Notes under the pieces: model-generated
The model's database searches: none
Seen by the model: the letters and a program-made list of their open reading frames with translations, nothing else
What the model was told of the DNA's origin: nothing
Made by a program: the position numbers and the translations under genes
DNA from: JABCPE02 sp963520375
GTDB lineage: Bacteria > Bacteroidota > Bacteroidia > Flavobacteriales > Weeksellaceae
Length of the DNA stretch: 64,000 nt
Assembly (NCBI GenBank): GCA_963520375.1
Contig: CAUQQF010000006.1
Location: 1 to 64,000 of the forward strand
Direction of reading: 5' to 3'
Shown: positions 52,916 through 62,482 of the stretch, in pieces
Layout of the letters: each line of letters starts with the position of its first letter
Numbering within the stretch: position 1 is the first letter of the stretch

Positions 52916-54070
52916 TTAAATAGAATTATCATTTTTAGCTGTGTTTTTTAGGAGTAAATATCCTAAACTACCTGCCAGTATAGATGCCGTAAGGATAGCA
53001 AATTTAGCCGAATCTTGCAGTTCTTGGCTGTCTTTATAAGAAAGCAGTGCGATGAAAATAGACATCGTAAAACCTATCGCTGCCAATAGTCCGGCTCCTG
53101 CCATGTGAATCCATCGGCTTCGGTCAGGAAGACTGCTGATTTTCAGTTTTATAGCAATGAAAGAGAATAGATTGATACCAATAAGTTTTCCTAAAATAAG
53201 CCCAAAAACTATTCCGTATCCAAAACTTGAAAACAGCCCATCTACCATCCCAGCTTTGAAAGTGATATTGGTATTTGCAAGCGCGAAAATCGGCATGATA
53301 GCAAAGCTCACAGGAATATGTAGAAAATGTTCTAATTTCTCTAACGGAGAAGGCTCTGACTCGTTTTCTGAATTAGCAGGAATAGTAAATGCTAAAATAA
53401 CTCCTGCGATGGTAGCATGAATACCAGAATGGTGCATGAAATACCATAAAAACGCCCCTGGAATTAGATAAAAAATATGCTTTTTAACTTTAAAATAATT
53501 TAATGCCATAAGTAAAACGATGACTAAACCGCTGTAAGCGAGATAATTCCAATGAATTTCGTCTGTGTAGAAAATCGCAATTACTACAATCGCTCCTAAG
53601 TCATCCACAATCGCCAAAGCAGCCAAAAATACTTTTATTGCAGAAGGGACGCTTTTTCCCAGCATAGAAACAATAGCCAATGAAAAGGCGATATCCGTAG
53701 CCATAGGAATAGCCCAGCCGTTGCTGTATTCCGTGCCATGATTGAAAATAGTAAAAATAATCGCTGGAACTATCATTCCGCCAATCGCTGCAAAGATAGG
53801 AAGTGAGGCGTTTTTGAAGTTGGAAAGTTCGCCTTTGAGAAGTTCTCGTTTTATTTCAAGTCCTACCAAGAGGAAGAAAACCGCCATCAGACCGTCATTT
53901 ATCCACATACTTACAGAATATGGACCTGCCATTTTATCTAAAACAGCCTGAAAACCACTCGCTGCCGAAGAGTTGGCTATCATCAGGGAAATGGTAACAC
54001 ATAAAACCAATAAAACCCCTGAGGACTGGCTGTTTGAGAAAAATTCTTTAAAAAATTTTGTTATACGCAT
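52916..54070 (-). CDS. nhaA: Na+/H+ antiporter NhaA
   Basis: A 384-residue antiporter with about 12 membrane helices. It includes GLEIKRELLKGELSN, the FSLAIVSML helix, and the pair of Asp residues in the VDDLGAIVVIA helix that carry out Na+ exchange. It exports sodium and controls cytoplasmic pH. A -7 box (minus strand TATATTTG, 54105-54112) lies before the start. Confidence 0.95.
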   Translation of the reverse strand: MRITKFFKEFFSNSQSSGVLLVLCVTISLMIANSSAASGFQAVLDKMAGPYSVSMWINDGLMAVFFLLVGLEIKRELLKGELSNFKNASLPIFAAIGGMIVPAIIFTIFNHGTEYSNGWAIPMATDIAFSLAIVSMLGKSVPSAIKVFLAALAIVDDLGAIVVIAIFYTDEIHWNYLAYSGLVIVLLMALNYFKVKKHIFYLIPGAFLWYFMHHSGIHATIAGVILAFTIPANSENESEPSPLEKLEHFLHIPVSFAIMPIFALANTNITFKAGMVDGLFSSFGYGIVFGLILGKLIGINLFSFIAIKLKISSLPDRSRWIHMAGAGLLAAIGFTMSIFIALLSYKDSQELQDSAKFAILTASILAGSLGYLLLKNTAKNDNSI

Positions 54071-54134
54071 ATTTAATTATTTTTAAATTGAACTTTAAGA
54101 TTTACAAATATAACAAAAATCATGATTATTCATT

Positions 54135-54164
54135 TTGAAAAATCCTTAAATAATGGTAAATTTG
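54135..54164 (+). promoter_or_regulatory. Promoter of the lipoprotein gene
   Basis: TTG at 54135-54137 and TAAATTTG at 54157-54164, 19 bases apart. It shows that the open frame from 54122 cannot be the real start and that ATG 54188 is. Confidence 0.8.
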
Positions 54165-54187
54165 TAGGAAATAATAATATTTTAGTT

Positions 54188-54817
54188 ATGAGAACATTTA
54201 TTAAAGGTACTTCCATATTGGGAGTTTTGTTGTTACTTTTTATGTCATGTAGTGGAGCAAAAGTTTATAATTCTAATGACCTGCTGACAGTAACATCCAG
54301 TCAGAAGAAAATAGCGATTTTGCCGCCTAAAATTTCTATGCTTGAAGGTAAGTATACAGGGCGTTTTGACCAGTCTAAGGAGCAGGAATCGGCTAATTTT
54401 CAGAAGGAAATGTATGCTTGGTTTTTGAAGAGATTTTCTCAGAATAATGTGAGCCAAGAAATACAAGATATAGAAACTACGAACACAAAACTAAAAAGAG
54501 CAGGATATCCTGAAAAAGAATTGACAAAGAGTGAGATATGCGCTATTCTTGGGGTAGATGCTGTTGTAAGTTCTAATTATGTAATGACTAAACCTATGCC
54601 GCAGGGAGTGGCAGTGGCAGCATCTGTTTTGCTGGATTATGAAGGAACAACCAATGAAATCACTGCAGATATGAATATTTACGATAAAAAGACTGATAAA
54701 ATATTTTGGAATTACAGCAATAAATATTCAGGTGGGTGGAGAAGTAACCATAGTGATATCGTAGAAAACCTTCTGAGAAATGCAAGTAAGAAAATGCCTT
54801 ATGGAGCAAAGAAATAA
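54188..54817 (+). CDS. Lipoprotein of unknown function
   Basis: A 209-residue lipoprotein (lipidated Cys at residue 21, in LLLFMSCSGAK). The mature domain resembles a small mixed alpha/beta fold, with KKIAILPPKISMLEG near the start, LGVDAVVSSNYVMTKPMPQG in the middle, and FWNYSNKYSGGWRSN near the end. It looks like the group of periplasmic lipoproteins similar to the N-terminal domain of TolB or CsgG-like proteins. The role is unknown. Confidence 0.72.
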   Translation: MRTFIKGTSILGVLLLLFMSCSGAKVYNSNDLLTVTSSQKKIAILPPKISMLEGKYTGRFDQSKEQESANFQKEMYAWFLKRFSQNNVSQEIQDIETTNTKLKRAGYPEKELTKSEICAILGVDAVVSSNYVMTKPMPQGVAVAASVLLDYEGTTNEITADMNIYDKKTDKIFWNYSNKYSGGWRSNHSDIVENLLRNASKKMPYGAKK

Positions 54818-54823
54818 AAACAT

Positions 54824-54849
54824 AAACGCCCTTTTTTAGGGCGTTTTTT
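54824..54849. terminator. Bidirectional terminator between lipoprotein gene and relA/spoT
   Basis: AAACGCCC and GGGCGTTT form the stem, with a T-rich loop and a T-run on both strands. Confidence 0.9.
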
Positions 54850-57046
54850 ATAATCTTTTTACTTTTTTGATGCCTTCTATCTGTGCCAGTTGTTTTAATA
54901 AATCCTCCAACTGGTTTTTGTTTTTAACTTCTAAAGAGATGGTTCCGATGAAAATTCCATCAATGGAGTTGATTGAGATTCCTTTCATGTCGATGTGCAT
55001 ATTATTAGAGATAATGGATGCTACATCATTTATTATTCCCATTCTGTCCATTCCTTGGAGTTCTATTTTGATGTTATTGATGAACCTTTCAGAGTTCACC
55101 CATTTCGCCAGCATCACACGATAGTCGTAGTTTGCACGGAGGTTTATCGCATTGGGACAGTTTTCGTTATGGACTTTAATCCCGTCATTTATAGTTAAAA
55201 ACCCAAAAATCTTATCACCAGGAATTACCGTACAGCATTTTGCAAAAGAATAGGACAATTTTTCCTCATTTCGCCCAAAAACAATAAGGTCTAAATCTGA
55301 TTTTGGGGTTTCTACAAACTCCGTTTTATCCTTTCGGAATCGTTGTAAAAGACTTCCGAAGAAACTTTTTTTGCTGTCCAAATATTCCTTTAAATTGGAA
55401 GTATCCAGCGTTCCCTCATAGAATTTTAGGAATAAATCCTGTGAGGTTTTTAGGTTAAAATATTTCTGAATATTATTGAGTTCCTCTTCTGTAAAGTTGA
55501 TTTTGGCGTGTCTCAGTTTTCTTTGAAAAATTTCTTTTCCTTCGGCTACTTTTTGGTTTTTTTCCGAGTTTAAAACCGCCTTTATTTTAGAACGAGCCTT
55601 GGAAGTTACGACAAAATCCAGCCAATCTTTTTTCGGTTTTTGGTTGGGAGAGGAGATGATGTCTATCTGGTCGCCGTTTTTTAGGACATAACTTATCGGT
55701 TGCAGTTTGCCGTTGATTTTAGCGCCACTGCATTTCATTCCCAGTTCAGAATGCACCATGAAAGCAAAATCCAGTGCTGTTGCACCTTTTGGAAGGATTT
55801 TGACATCTCCTTTTGGCGTGAAAATAAAAACTTCTTTGGTGTATAGATTGAGTTTAATGCTATCCAGAAGCTCCGTGGTGGAGAGCGATTGCTGGTTGTC
55901 CAAAACTTCCCGAATCTGAACTACCCATTGTTCAAAGTTTTTGTCATCAGAGTTTTGGCTGAAACCTTCTTTGTATTTGTAATGGGCAGCGACTCCTTTT
56001 TCTGCGATTTCATCCATTCGCTCGCTTCGGATTTGCACTTCTACCCACTTGTTATCAGGCCCTAGGATAGTCAAATGGAGACTTTCATAGCCTGTGCTTC
56101 TCGGCTGGGTAATCCAGTCCCGCATTCGTGCAGGATTGCTGTGATAGAGGTCGGTAATGATGGAATAAATTTTCCAAGCGAGGAACTTTTCATTTTTAAA
56201 ATCTGATTTGTAGATGACACGGATGGCGTAGTTATCATAAACTTCCTCAAAAGGAATATTCTGTTTCAGCATTTTTCTATAAATAGAGCTGATAGATTTT
56301 GCCCTTCCTTTAATCTTAAAATTGAGTTTTTCTTCTTTCAGTTTTTCAGAAACATGCTCTATAAACTCCTGTATATAGCCCTCGCGATGTTCTTTGGCTA
56401 TGATGAGTTTTTCAGAAATCTCGTTGTAGATTTCGGGCATGTTGTATTTTAGGGACAAATCCTCTAATTCAGATTTTATGTTGTAAAGCCCAAGCCTGTG
56501 AGCCATAGGAGCATAGATATATACGGTCTCCGAGGCTATTTTTTTCTGTTTGTCTGGGCGCATGCTGTCCAGTGTTCTCATGTTGTGAAGTCGGTCAGCT
56601 ATTTTGATGAGAATTACCCTAAAATCATCCGATAGAGTGAGCAGGAGTTTTCGGTAGTTTTCGGACTGCACAGAGATGTTCTGGTTATTCATCACGGAGA
56701 TTTTGGTGAGTCCGTTCACTACATCAGCGATTTTCTTTCCGAAGAGTTTTTCTATGTCTTCATAGGTGTAGTTGCTGTCTTCTATCACATCATGAAGCAG
56801 CGCTGCGGCGATGCTGGTAGCACCTAAACCTATTTCCTCAGCTACAATTTTTGCCACCGCTATGGGATGAAAGATGTAGGGTTCTCCAGTCTTTCGGCGC
56901 TGGTTTTTGTGGGCATCCCAAGCCACATCAAAAGCCTTTTTGATGAGTTCCAGCTGTTCCTCATTCAGCTTTCGGTAGGTGTGGTGGATTAGGTCATCGT
57001 ATCTTTTGAGGATTTCTATTCGTTCTTGTTGTTCATCGGTGCTCAT
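54848..57046 (-). CDS. spoT: Bifunctional (p)ppGpp synthetase/hydrolase
   Basis: A 732-residue Rel/SpoT homologue that makes and breaks the alarmone ppGpp. Domains in order: HD hydrolase with LLHDVIEDSNYTYED and ADRLHNMRTLDSM (about residues 80-160), synthetase with STGYESLHLTILGP and EVQIRSERMDEIAEKGVAAHYKYK, TGS domain (VFIFTPKGDVKILPKGATALDFAF), and C-terminal ACT domain. Both catalytic halves look intact, so it is probably the only long Rel enzyme of the organism. Confidence 0.95.
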   Translation of the reverse strand: MSTDEQQERIEILKRYDDLIHHTYRKLNEEQLELIKKAFDVAWDAHKNQRRKTGEPYIFHPIAVAKIVAEEIGLGATSIAAALLHDVIEDSNYTYEDIEKLFGKKIADVVNGLTKISVMNNQNISVQSENYRKLLLTLSDDFRVILIKIADRLHNMRTLDSMRPDKQKKIASETVYIYAPMAHRLGLYNIKSELEDLSLKYNMPEIYNEISEKLIIAKEHREGYIQEFIEHVSEKLKEEKLNFKIKGRAKSISSIYRKMLKQNIPFEEVYDNYAIRVIYKSDFKNEKFLAWKIYSIITDLYHSNPARMRDWITQPRSTGYESLHLTILGPDNKWVEVQIRSERMDEIAEKGVAAHYKYKEGFSQNSDDKNFEQWVVQIREVLDNQQSLSTTELLDSIKLNLYTKEVFIFTPKGDVKILPKGATALDFAFMVHSELGMKCSGAKINGKLQPISYVLKNGDQIDIISSPNQKPKKDWLDFVVTSKARSKIKAVLNSEKNQKVAEGKEIFQRKLRHAKINFTEEELNNIQKYFNLKTSQDLFLKFYEGTLDTSNLKEYLDSKKSFFGSLLQRFRKDKTEFVETPKSDLDLIVFGRNEEKLSYSFAKCCTVIPGDKIFGFLTINDGIKVHNENCPNAINLRANYDYRVMLAKWVNSERFINNIKIELQGMDRMGIINDVASIISNNMHIDMKGISINSIDGIFIGTISLEVKNKNQLEDLLKQLAQIEGIKKVKRL

Positions 57047-57117
57047 CTTCGGGAAATTTTAGGATATTACGAAAGTAATAAAAAATATTAAACATTACAA
57101 ATATCCTCTCTTTTTTA

Positions 57118-57125
57118 TATTTTTG
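57118..57125 (+). promoter_or_regulatory. -7 box before small protein and plsC
   Basis: TATTTTTG, 24 bases before ATG 57150. No -33 match. Confidence 0.4.
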
Positions 57126-57149
57126 TAAGTTCTAAATATTTTGAAATTT

Positions 57150-57383
57150 ATGAAAACTATACATATCCAAGCCAAGGAGTTTTTTGAATTATTAAAGCTA
57201 AAAGACCAGTCTATGTGGGATATTTTTGCCCAGATGATAGATGGCGAGGTAAAGGAAATTCTCTTTTTAGATGAGGAGGGAAAGTTCCTTTTTGGTTACC
57301 GCCTGCCTGCAACTTTGGAAAAAATGCAGGAGGACAAAAAGCTTTTTGCAGAAAAATATGCTGAAAAAATCATGCTGAATTAG
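57150..57383 (+). CDS. Small hypothetical protein
   Basis: A 77-residue acidic soluble protein (MKTIHIQAKEFFELLKLKD and on, ending in a Lys-rich helix). TTG at 57141 is possible but ATG 57150 is better. It looks like a small cytoplasmic protein without a known family. It precedes plsC by 60 bases. Confidence 0.6.
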   Translation: MKTIHIQAKEFFELLKLKDQSMWDIFAQMIDGEVKEILFLDEEGKFLFGYRLPATLEKMQEDKKLFAEKYAEKIMLN

Positions 57384-57443
57384 TCTCGGCAAGGGAAAAA
57401 TCCTTAAATTTGGGGCTTTATATTTCGTTTTTAAAATCAAAAA

Positions 57444-58265
57444 ATGGGAAAGAAAAACATATTTACGGATGCCTTTGGCAACTGGTATATTTTGAAAAGA
57501 TTGGTGGTGTTTATCTTTGGGTTGGTTTCTTACCGAAGGTTCAATGGTTTCAATAAACTGAAAATCACAGGAACGGAGCATTTGGTGGATTTACCGAAGA
57601 CCAATGTGCTTTTCGTTTCCAATCACCAGACTTATTTTGCGGATGTGGCAGCGATGTATCATGTCTTTTGTGCGGTAAATAACGGCTTTATCAATACTAT
57701 TGCTAATCCTATTTACATTCTCAATCCCAAAGTAGATTTCTACTATGTGGCGGCGGAAGAAACCATGAATAAAGGGCTTCTTACGAGAATCTTTAAGCTG
57801 GTAGGAGCTGTTACCGTGAAAAGAACTTGGCGTGCCAACGGGCAGAATGTCAATAGAAAAGTAGATATGTCCGAAGTAGAAAACATCCTAAAAGCCCTTG
57901 ATAACGGCTGGGTGGTGTCTTTTCCGCAGGGAACTACGGCTGCTTTTGCTCCTGGGAGAAAGGGAACAGCGAAACTTGTCCTTCAGCAAAAAGCGATAGT
58001 AATTCCAGTGAAAATCAATGGTTTCCGTAGGGCTTTTGACAAAAAAGGATTAAGACTGAAAGTAACGGGCGTACAGCCGACAATGGAGTTTAAAAAACCG
58101 CTTGACATAGATTATGATAACGAAAGCGCTGAACAGATTTTGGATAAAATCATGAATGCTATAGAGCAGACACCAAAACACAATGTCCTCCATGAATATG
58201 ACCAAGAGCTGGAACGAAAAAAACAGGAGGATGCAGAAAAACAAGAAGAAAAATCACAAGCATAA
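57444..58265 (+). CDS. 1-acyl-sn-glycerol-3-phosphate acyltransferase family protein
   Basis: A 273-residue PlsC-type acyltransferase. The catalytic HX4D motif is in VSNHQTYFADV, the substrate-binding motif in FPQGTTAAFAPG, and one N-terminal hydrophobic segment anchors it. It would make phosphatidic acid or a related lipid at the inner membrane. The C-terminal tail is charged (QEDAEKQEEK). It leads directly to mpl, 9 bases away. Confidence 0.85.
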   Translation: MGKKNIFTDAFGNWYILKRLVVFIFGLVSYRRFNGFNKLKITGTEHLVDLPKTNVLFVSNHQTYFADVAAMYHVFCAVNNGFINTIANPIYILNPKVDFYYVAAEETMNKGLLTRIFKLVGAVTVKRTWRANGQNVNRKVDMSEVENILKALDNGWVVSFPQGTTAAFAPGRKGTAKLVLQQKAIVIPVKINGFRRAFDKKGLRLKVTGVQPTMEFKKPLDIDYDNESAEQILDKIMNAIEQTPKHNVLHEYDQELERKKQEDAEKQEEKSQA

Positions 58266-58274
58266 AAGAAAAAT

Positions 58275-59612
58275 ATGAAAGTTCATTTTATCGCTATAGG
58301 AGGGAGTGCCATGCACAATCTTGCTATCGCACTGAAAAATAAAGGCTATGAGGTTACAGGCTCTGATGATGCCATTTTTGAACCCTCAAAAACACGATTG
58401 GAGCAGAAGGGCATTCTTCCAAAGGAATTTGGCTGGTTTCCAGAGAAAATCACAGTGGATATAGATGCTGTAATTTTAGGAATGCACGCCCATGCGGACA
58501 ATCCAGAATTGGCAAGAGCCAAGGAATTAGGATTAAAAATATATTCGTATCCAGAGTTTCTCTATCAGCAGAGCAAGGAAAAAACCAGAGTGGTCATTGC
58601 TGGTTCCCATGGGAAAACGACCATCACTTCTATGATTCTGCATGTGCTGAATTTTCACAACAAAGAAATAGACTACATGGTGGGTGCTCAGCTGGAAGGG
58701 TTTGACTGCATGGTCAAAATCACCGAGGATACAGACTTTATGATTTTGGAGGGCGATGAGTATCTTTCTTCTGCTGAGGACAGACAGCCTAAATTCCTGC
58801 ATTATCACCCAAATATCGCCTTAATCAGCGGTATTGCATGGGATCATATCAATGTTTTTAAGACTTTTGATGATTATTTAGAGCAGTTCAGAAAATTTAC
58901 CGAAAGCATCACTTCTGGCGGAGTTTTGGTGTATAATGAGGAAGATGAAGAAGTGGTAAAAATCATAGAAAACAGCCAGAAATATTTCCGAAAACTGCCT
59001 TACAAAACTCCTGAATACAGCATTCGCGAGGGAAAAGTTTATCTAAAAACAAGTATGGGCGAAATTCCGCTCTCTGTTTTTGGAAAACATAATTTGCTCA
59101 ATATGGAAGGCGCAAAACTTATCTGCCAGCAGCTGGGCATTATGGAAGAGGAGTTTTATGAGGCGATAATGAGTTTCAAAGGTGCTTCCAAGCGATTAGA
59201 AAAAGTGGAGAGAAAAGATGGAGGGATTTTGTATAAAGATTTTGCACATGCGCCATCCAAGGTAAAAGCAACTGTGGCGGCTTTCAAGGAGCAGTTTAAG
59301 CAGGAAAAAACTTACGGATTTTTAGAACTTCATACTTATAGTTCGCTGAATCCCATATTTTTAGAACAATACAAAGGAGCAATGGACGGACTGGATACAG
59401 GAGTGATTTTCTATTCGGAAGAAGCCTTGAAAATCAAACGAATGGAGCCGATTTCGCCTGAAATGATTAAAGAAAAATTTGGTAATCCAGACCTGAAAGT
59501 CTTTACCAATGCAGAAAGTCTCCACGAATACTGGAATACACTGGACAAGACCCAAGGCGCTTACCTGATGATGAGTTCAGGGAATTTCGGAGGATTAGAC
59601 TTAGTTAATTAG
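58275..59612 (+). CDS. mpl: UDP-MurNAc:tripeptide ligase Mpl (peptidoglycan recycling)
   Basis: A 445-residue Mur-ligase-fold enzyme. HFIAIGGSAMHNLAIAL at the N-terminus is the UDP-MurNAc binding loop, AGSHGKTTITSMI is the ATP loop, and HYHPNIALISGIAWDHINVF and KDFAHAPSKVKATVAAF are family motifs. Mpl joins recycled L-Ala-gamma-D-Glu-mDAP to UDP-MurNAc. It fits with the GH25 and MurA genes of this window in cell-wall turnover. Confidence 0.9.
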   Translation: MKVHFIAIGGSAMHNLAIALKNKGYEVTGSDDAIFEPSKTRLEQKGILPKEFGWFPEKITVDIDAVILGMHAHADNPELARAKELGLKIYSYPEFLYQQSKEKTRVVIAGSHGKTTITSMILHVLNFHNKEIDYMVGAQLEGFDCMVKITEDTDFMILEGDEYLSSAEDRQPKFLHYHPNIALISGIAWDHINVFKTFDDYLEQFRKFTESITSGGVLVYNEEDEEVVKIIENSQKYFRKLPYKTPEYSIREGKVYLKTSMGEIPLSVFGKHNLLNMEGAKLICQQLGIMEEEFYEAIMSFKGASKRLEKVERKDGGILYKDFAHAPSKVKATVAAFKEQFKQEKTYGFLELHTYSSLNPIFLEQYKGAMDGLDTGVIFYSEEALKIKRMEPISPEMIKEKFGNPDLKVFTNAESLHEYWNTLDKTQGAYLMMSSGNFGGLDLVN

Positions 59613-59665
59613 TTTTCAATGAAATAGGTCGTTTAGGCTTATTCTAAATATTATCAATAAACACA

Positions 59666-60283
59666 ATGGAGTACAACACAAACCGCACAAAGTTACTCAT
59701 GCCAGAATATGGCAGAAATATCCAGCAGATGGTAGAGTATTGTAAATCACTACCTTCTAAGGAAGAACGAAACGAAGTGGCGAAAACCATAGTAGAATTT
59801 ATGGGACAAAGAAATCCTCATCTCCGTGATGAGGAAAATTATAAACATAAACTCTGGGATCACTTGTATATTTTAGCAGATTATGATTTGGATGTAGATG
59901 CGCCGTATCCTTTCCCAACGCGGGAGGGACTTGCCCAGAAGCCTAACAGAATGAATTATCCTTCTTTTGACAATGAATATAAATTCTATGGAAAGAGCAT
60001 TTTACAGCTCATAGATAGAGCCATAGAGCTGGAAGAAGGCGAGGAGAAAGAGGCTCTGATACAGGTAATTGCCAACAATATGAAAAAATCCTATAATGTC
60101 TATAACAAAGAACATGTGCAGGACGAAGTGATTTTCAGGCATTTGAAGGAACTTTCTCAGGATAAATTAGACTTGACAGGAATAGAAACTTTGGATAAAA
60201 GTAAAATCTATCACCCGAACAGAAACAAGAGAAATAATCATAAAAAAAGAAACCATCATTCACAAAAAAATAGAAAAAGATGA
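59666..60283 (+). CDS. DUF4290 family protein
   Basis: A 205-residue protein. LLMPEYGRNIQQMVEYCKSL at the N-terminus and QRNPHLRDEENYKHKLWDHLYILADYDLDVDAPYPFP define the DUF4290 family of Bacteroidetes. The C-terminus is very basic and His/Asn-rich (from residue 185 to the end), perhaps nucleic-acid binding. It overlaps murA by four bases (ATGA). Function is unknown. Confidence 0.88.
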   Translation: MEYNTNRTKLLMPEYGRNIQQMVEYCKSLPSKEERNEVAKTIVEFMGQRNPHLRDEENYKHKLWDHLYILADYDLDVDAPYPFPTREGLAQKPNRMNYPSFDNEYKFYGKSILQLIDRAIELEEGEEKEALIQVIANNMKKSYNVYNKEHVQDEVIFRHLKELSQDKLDLTGIETLDKSKIYHPNRNKRNNHKKRNHHSQKNRKR

Positions 60284-61593
60284 CAGAAGCATTTCAGATA
60301 AGAGGAGGAAAAAAACTAAGCGGAGAAATCACGCCACAAGGAGCTAAAAACGAAGCACTGCAAATTCTTTGCGCTGTGCTTTTAACTTCTGAGCCTGTGA
60401 GAATCAGTAATATACCAGACATCAAGGATGTTAATCGTTTGATAGAAATCCTGCAAGATTTCGGGGTAAAAGTAATTAAAAACGGAAAAGGCGATTTTAC
60501 TTTTCAGGCGGATAATATCCATTTTGACTACATTAAATCAAAGGAATTTAGAAAAGATGGCGCAAAGCTTAGAGGCTCCGTGATGCTTTTAGGGCCGATG
60601 CTTGCGCGTTTCGGTGAGGCGTATATGCCTACACCAGGAGGAGACAAAATAGGAAGAAGAAGGCTGGATACTCATTTTCAGGGTTTTGTGGAGCTGGGGG
60701 CAGAATTTAATTTTAATGAAGAAGAAAGTTTTTACACCCTTACAGCTAAGGAATTAAACGGGAAATTTATTCTTTTGGAGGAGGCTTCAGTAACGGGGAC
60801 TGCCAATATCATCATGGCGGCTGTTTTGGCTAAGGGGACTACTCAAATTTACAATGCAGCCTGTGAGCCGTATCTTCAGCAGCTCTGCAAGATGCTCAAT
60901 AGAATGGGAGCGAAAATAACAGGAATAGGCTCTAACCTGCTGACGATAGAAGGCGTGGAAAGCCTTGGAGGAACGGAGCATGTTCTCCTTCCAGATATGG
61001 TGGAAATCGGTTCTTGGATTGGGCTGGCAGCGATGACAAAGTCAGAAATTACCATTAAAAATGTGAACTGGGAACAGCTCGGCATCATTCCTGATACATT
61101 CCGAAAATTAGGGATAAAATTGGAGCGAAAAGGGGATGATATCTACATCCCATCGCAGGAAAATTACAAAATACAAAAGTTCATCGATGGGTCTATTTTG
61201 ACCGTTTCGGATGCTCCTTGGCCAGGTTTTACGCCAGATTTACTTTCAATTATTTTAGTTGTGGCTACTCAGGCGAAAGGAAGTGTTCTTGTTCATCAGA
61301 AAATGTTTGAAAGCCGTTTGTTTTTCGTGGATAAACTAATTGATATGGGAGCTCAAATCATCCTTTGTGACCCGCATAGAGCCACAGTAATTGGGCTTAA
61401 CCACGAGACGCCATTGAGAGGAACTACATTGATTTCGCCAGACATCAGAGCAGGAAATGCCCTTCTGATAGCGGCTCTTTCGGCTGAAGGGAAAAGCATA
61501 ATCCACAATATAGAGCAGATAGATCGAGGCTACGAAGACATAGAAGGCCGACTAAAAGCCATAGGTGCGGATATAGAGCGAATAAAAATTTAA
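60280..61593 (+). CDS. murA: UDP-N-acetylglucosamine 1-carboxyvinyltransferase, Asp-type
   Basis: A 437-residue enzyme for the first committed step of peptidoglycan synthesis. PQGAKNEALQIL holds the catalytic Lys23-Asn24 pair. The mobile loop reads PTPGGDKIGRRRLDTH with Asp122 in place of the usual Cys (Cys115 in E. coli). Asp-type MurA is active but does not react with fosfomycin. The overlap with DUF4290 implies co-expression. Confidence 0.95.
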   Translation: MTEAFQIRGGKKLSGEITPQGAKNEALQILCAVLLTSEPVRISNIPDIKDVNRLIEILQDFGVKVIKNGKGDFTFQADNIHFDYIKSKEFRKDGAKLRGSVMLLGPMLARFGEAYMPTPGGDKIGRRRLDTHFQGFVELGAEFNFNEEESFYTLTAKELNGKFILLEEASVTGTANIIMAAVLAKGTTQIYNAACEPYLQQLCKMLNRMGAKITGIGSNLLTIEGVESLGGTEHVLLPDMVEIGSWIGLAAMTKSEITIKNVNWEQLGIIPDTFRKLGIKLERKGDDIYIPSQENYKIQKFIDGSILTVSDAPWPGFTPDLLSIILVVATQAKGSVLVHQKMFESRLFFVDKLIDMGAQIILCDPHRATVIGLNHETPLRGTTLISPDIRAGNALLIAALSAEGKSIIHNIEQIDRGYEDIEGRLKAIGADIERIKI

Positions 61594-61616
61594 TTTAATC
61601 TTCAAAAAAACGAGTG

Positions 61617-62474
61617 ATGAAAAGGTTTTTTATCAATCAAAATGATTTGTCCGATAAGTTTTGGAATATCGAATATGAAGGGGAGGAGCAAATCGTTCAT
61701 TATGGAAAAATAGGGACTGCTGGGCGCGAGATGACAAAGAAATTCGCGAGTGAAGAGGAATGCCAAAAGGAAAGCGAAAAACTCATTGCTCAAAAAATGA
61801 AAAAAGGCTATGTAGAAGTTTCTCCAAATGAGGAAATTCCTGCTAAAATAGAAATGAGCGAGGAGGAAAAAGCTGAATTTTTGTTTTGGGAAGCCATCGA
61901 AAAAAGCTATAAATACAACAAGAAAAAGTGGGATGCCTACGATGTAGAAGAGCACCTGGAAAAGCTGACAAGTTATTTGGCGAAGCATGGAAAAGAGCGT
62001 TTGGTATCTTTTGAAAAGACTATGCAAAAAAAACTGATGGAACTCTATACCGCCCAGATAGCAGAGCTTTACATCATTTTAAATTGTGATTTTGAGAAAA
62101 AAGATGGTGTTTATTATTTTGAGGAAGAGCCATACATTTCTACCGATGGATTTATTTATTTCCGATGCTGGCTTTTGCTGAAAGGGAAAGAATTTTTTGA
62201 AGATATAACCAAATACATCAATGCTTTCATCAGCGGGAAATATCATTTTGACATTGGGGACACTTGGGCAGAGGGACTGCTCTATGTGAGTGATGATGCC
62301 TATTCTGAAAACCATGAAAACGAAGATGAGAGCGAAATAAGGGATATAGTTTTTGAAAAATATCCACATATTAATTATGATAATGCAGGAGAAATAGAGG
62401 GAGAAATCACTGGGGGTAAAAAATTATTTGAGAAATATCCAGCTCTTGTAAAAGAGATTTGTGATTTGAGATAA
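61617..62474 (+). CDS. WGR domain protein with DUF4240-like C-terminus
   Basis: A 285-residue protein. An N-terminal WGR domain (FINQNDLSDKFWNIEYEGEEQIVHYGKIGTAG, then SEEECQKESEKLIAQKMKKGY) is joined to a helical domain. The latter has the DUF4240 pattern (FEKTMQKKLMELYTAQIAELYIIL and FIYFRCWLLLKGKEFFEDI). WGR domains can bind nucleic acid or protein. It is the last gene before the restriction locus, 8 bases ahead of the dam remnant. Confidence 0.85.
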   Translation: MKRFFINQNDLSDKFWNIEYEGEEQIVHYGKIGTAGREMTKKFASEEECQKESEKLIAQKMKKGYVEVSPNEEIPAKIEMSEEEKAEFLFWEAIEKSYKYNKKKWDAYDVEEHLEKLTSYLAKHGKERLVSFEKTMQKKLMELYTAQIAELYIILNCDFEKKDGVYYFEEEPYISTDGFIYFRCWLLLKGKEFFEDITKYINAFISGKYHFDIGDTWAEGLLYVSDDAYSENHENEDESEIRDIVFEKYPHINYDNAGEIEGEITGGKKLFEKYPALVKEICDLR

Positions 62475-62482
62475 GTTAATTT

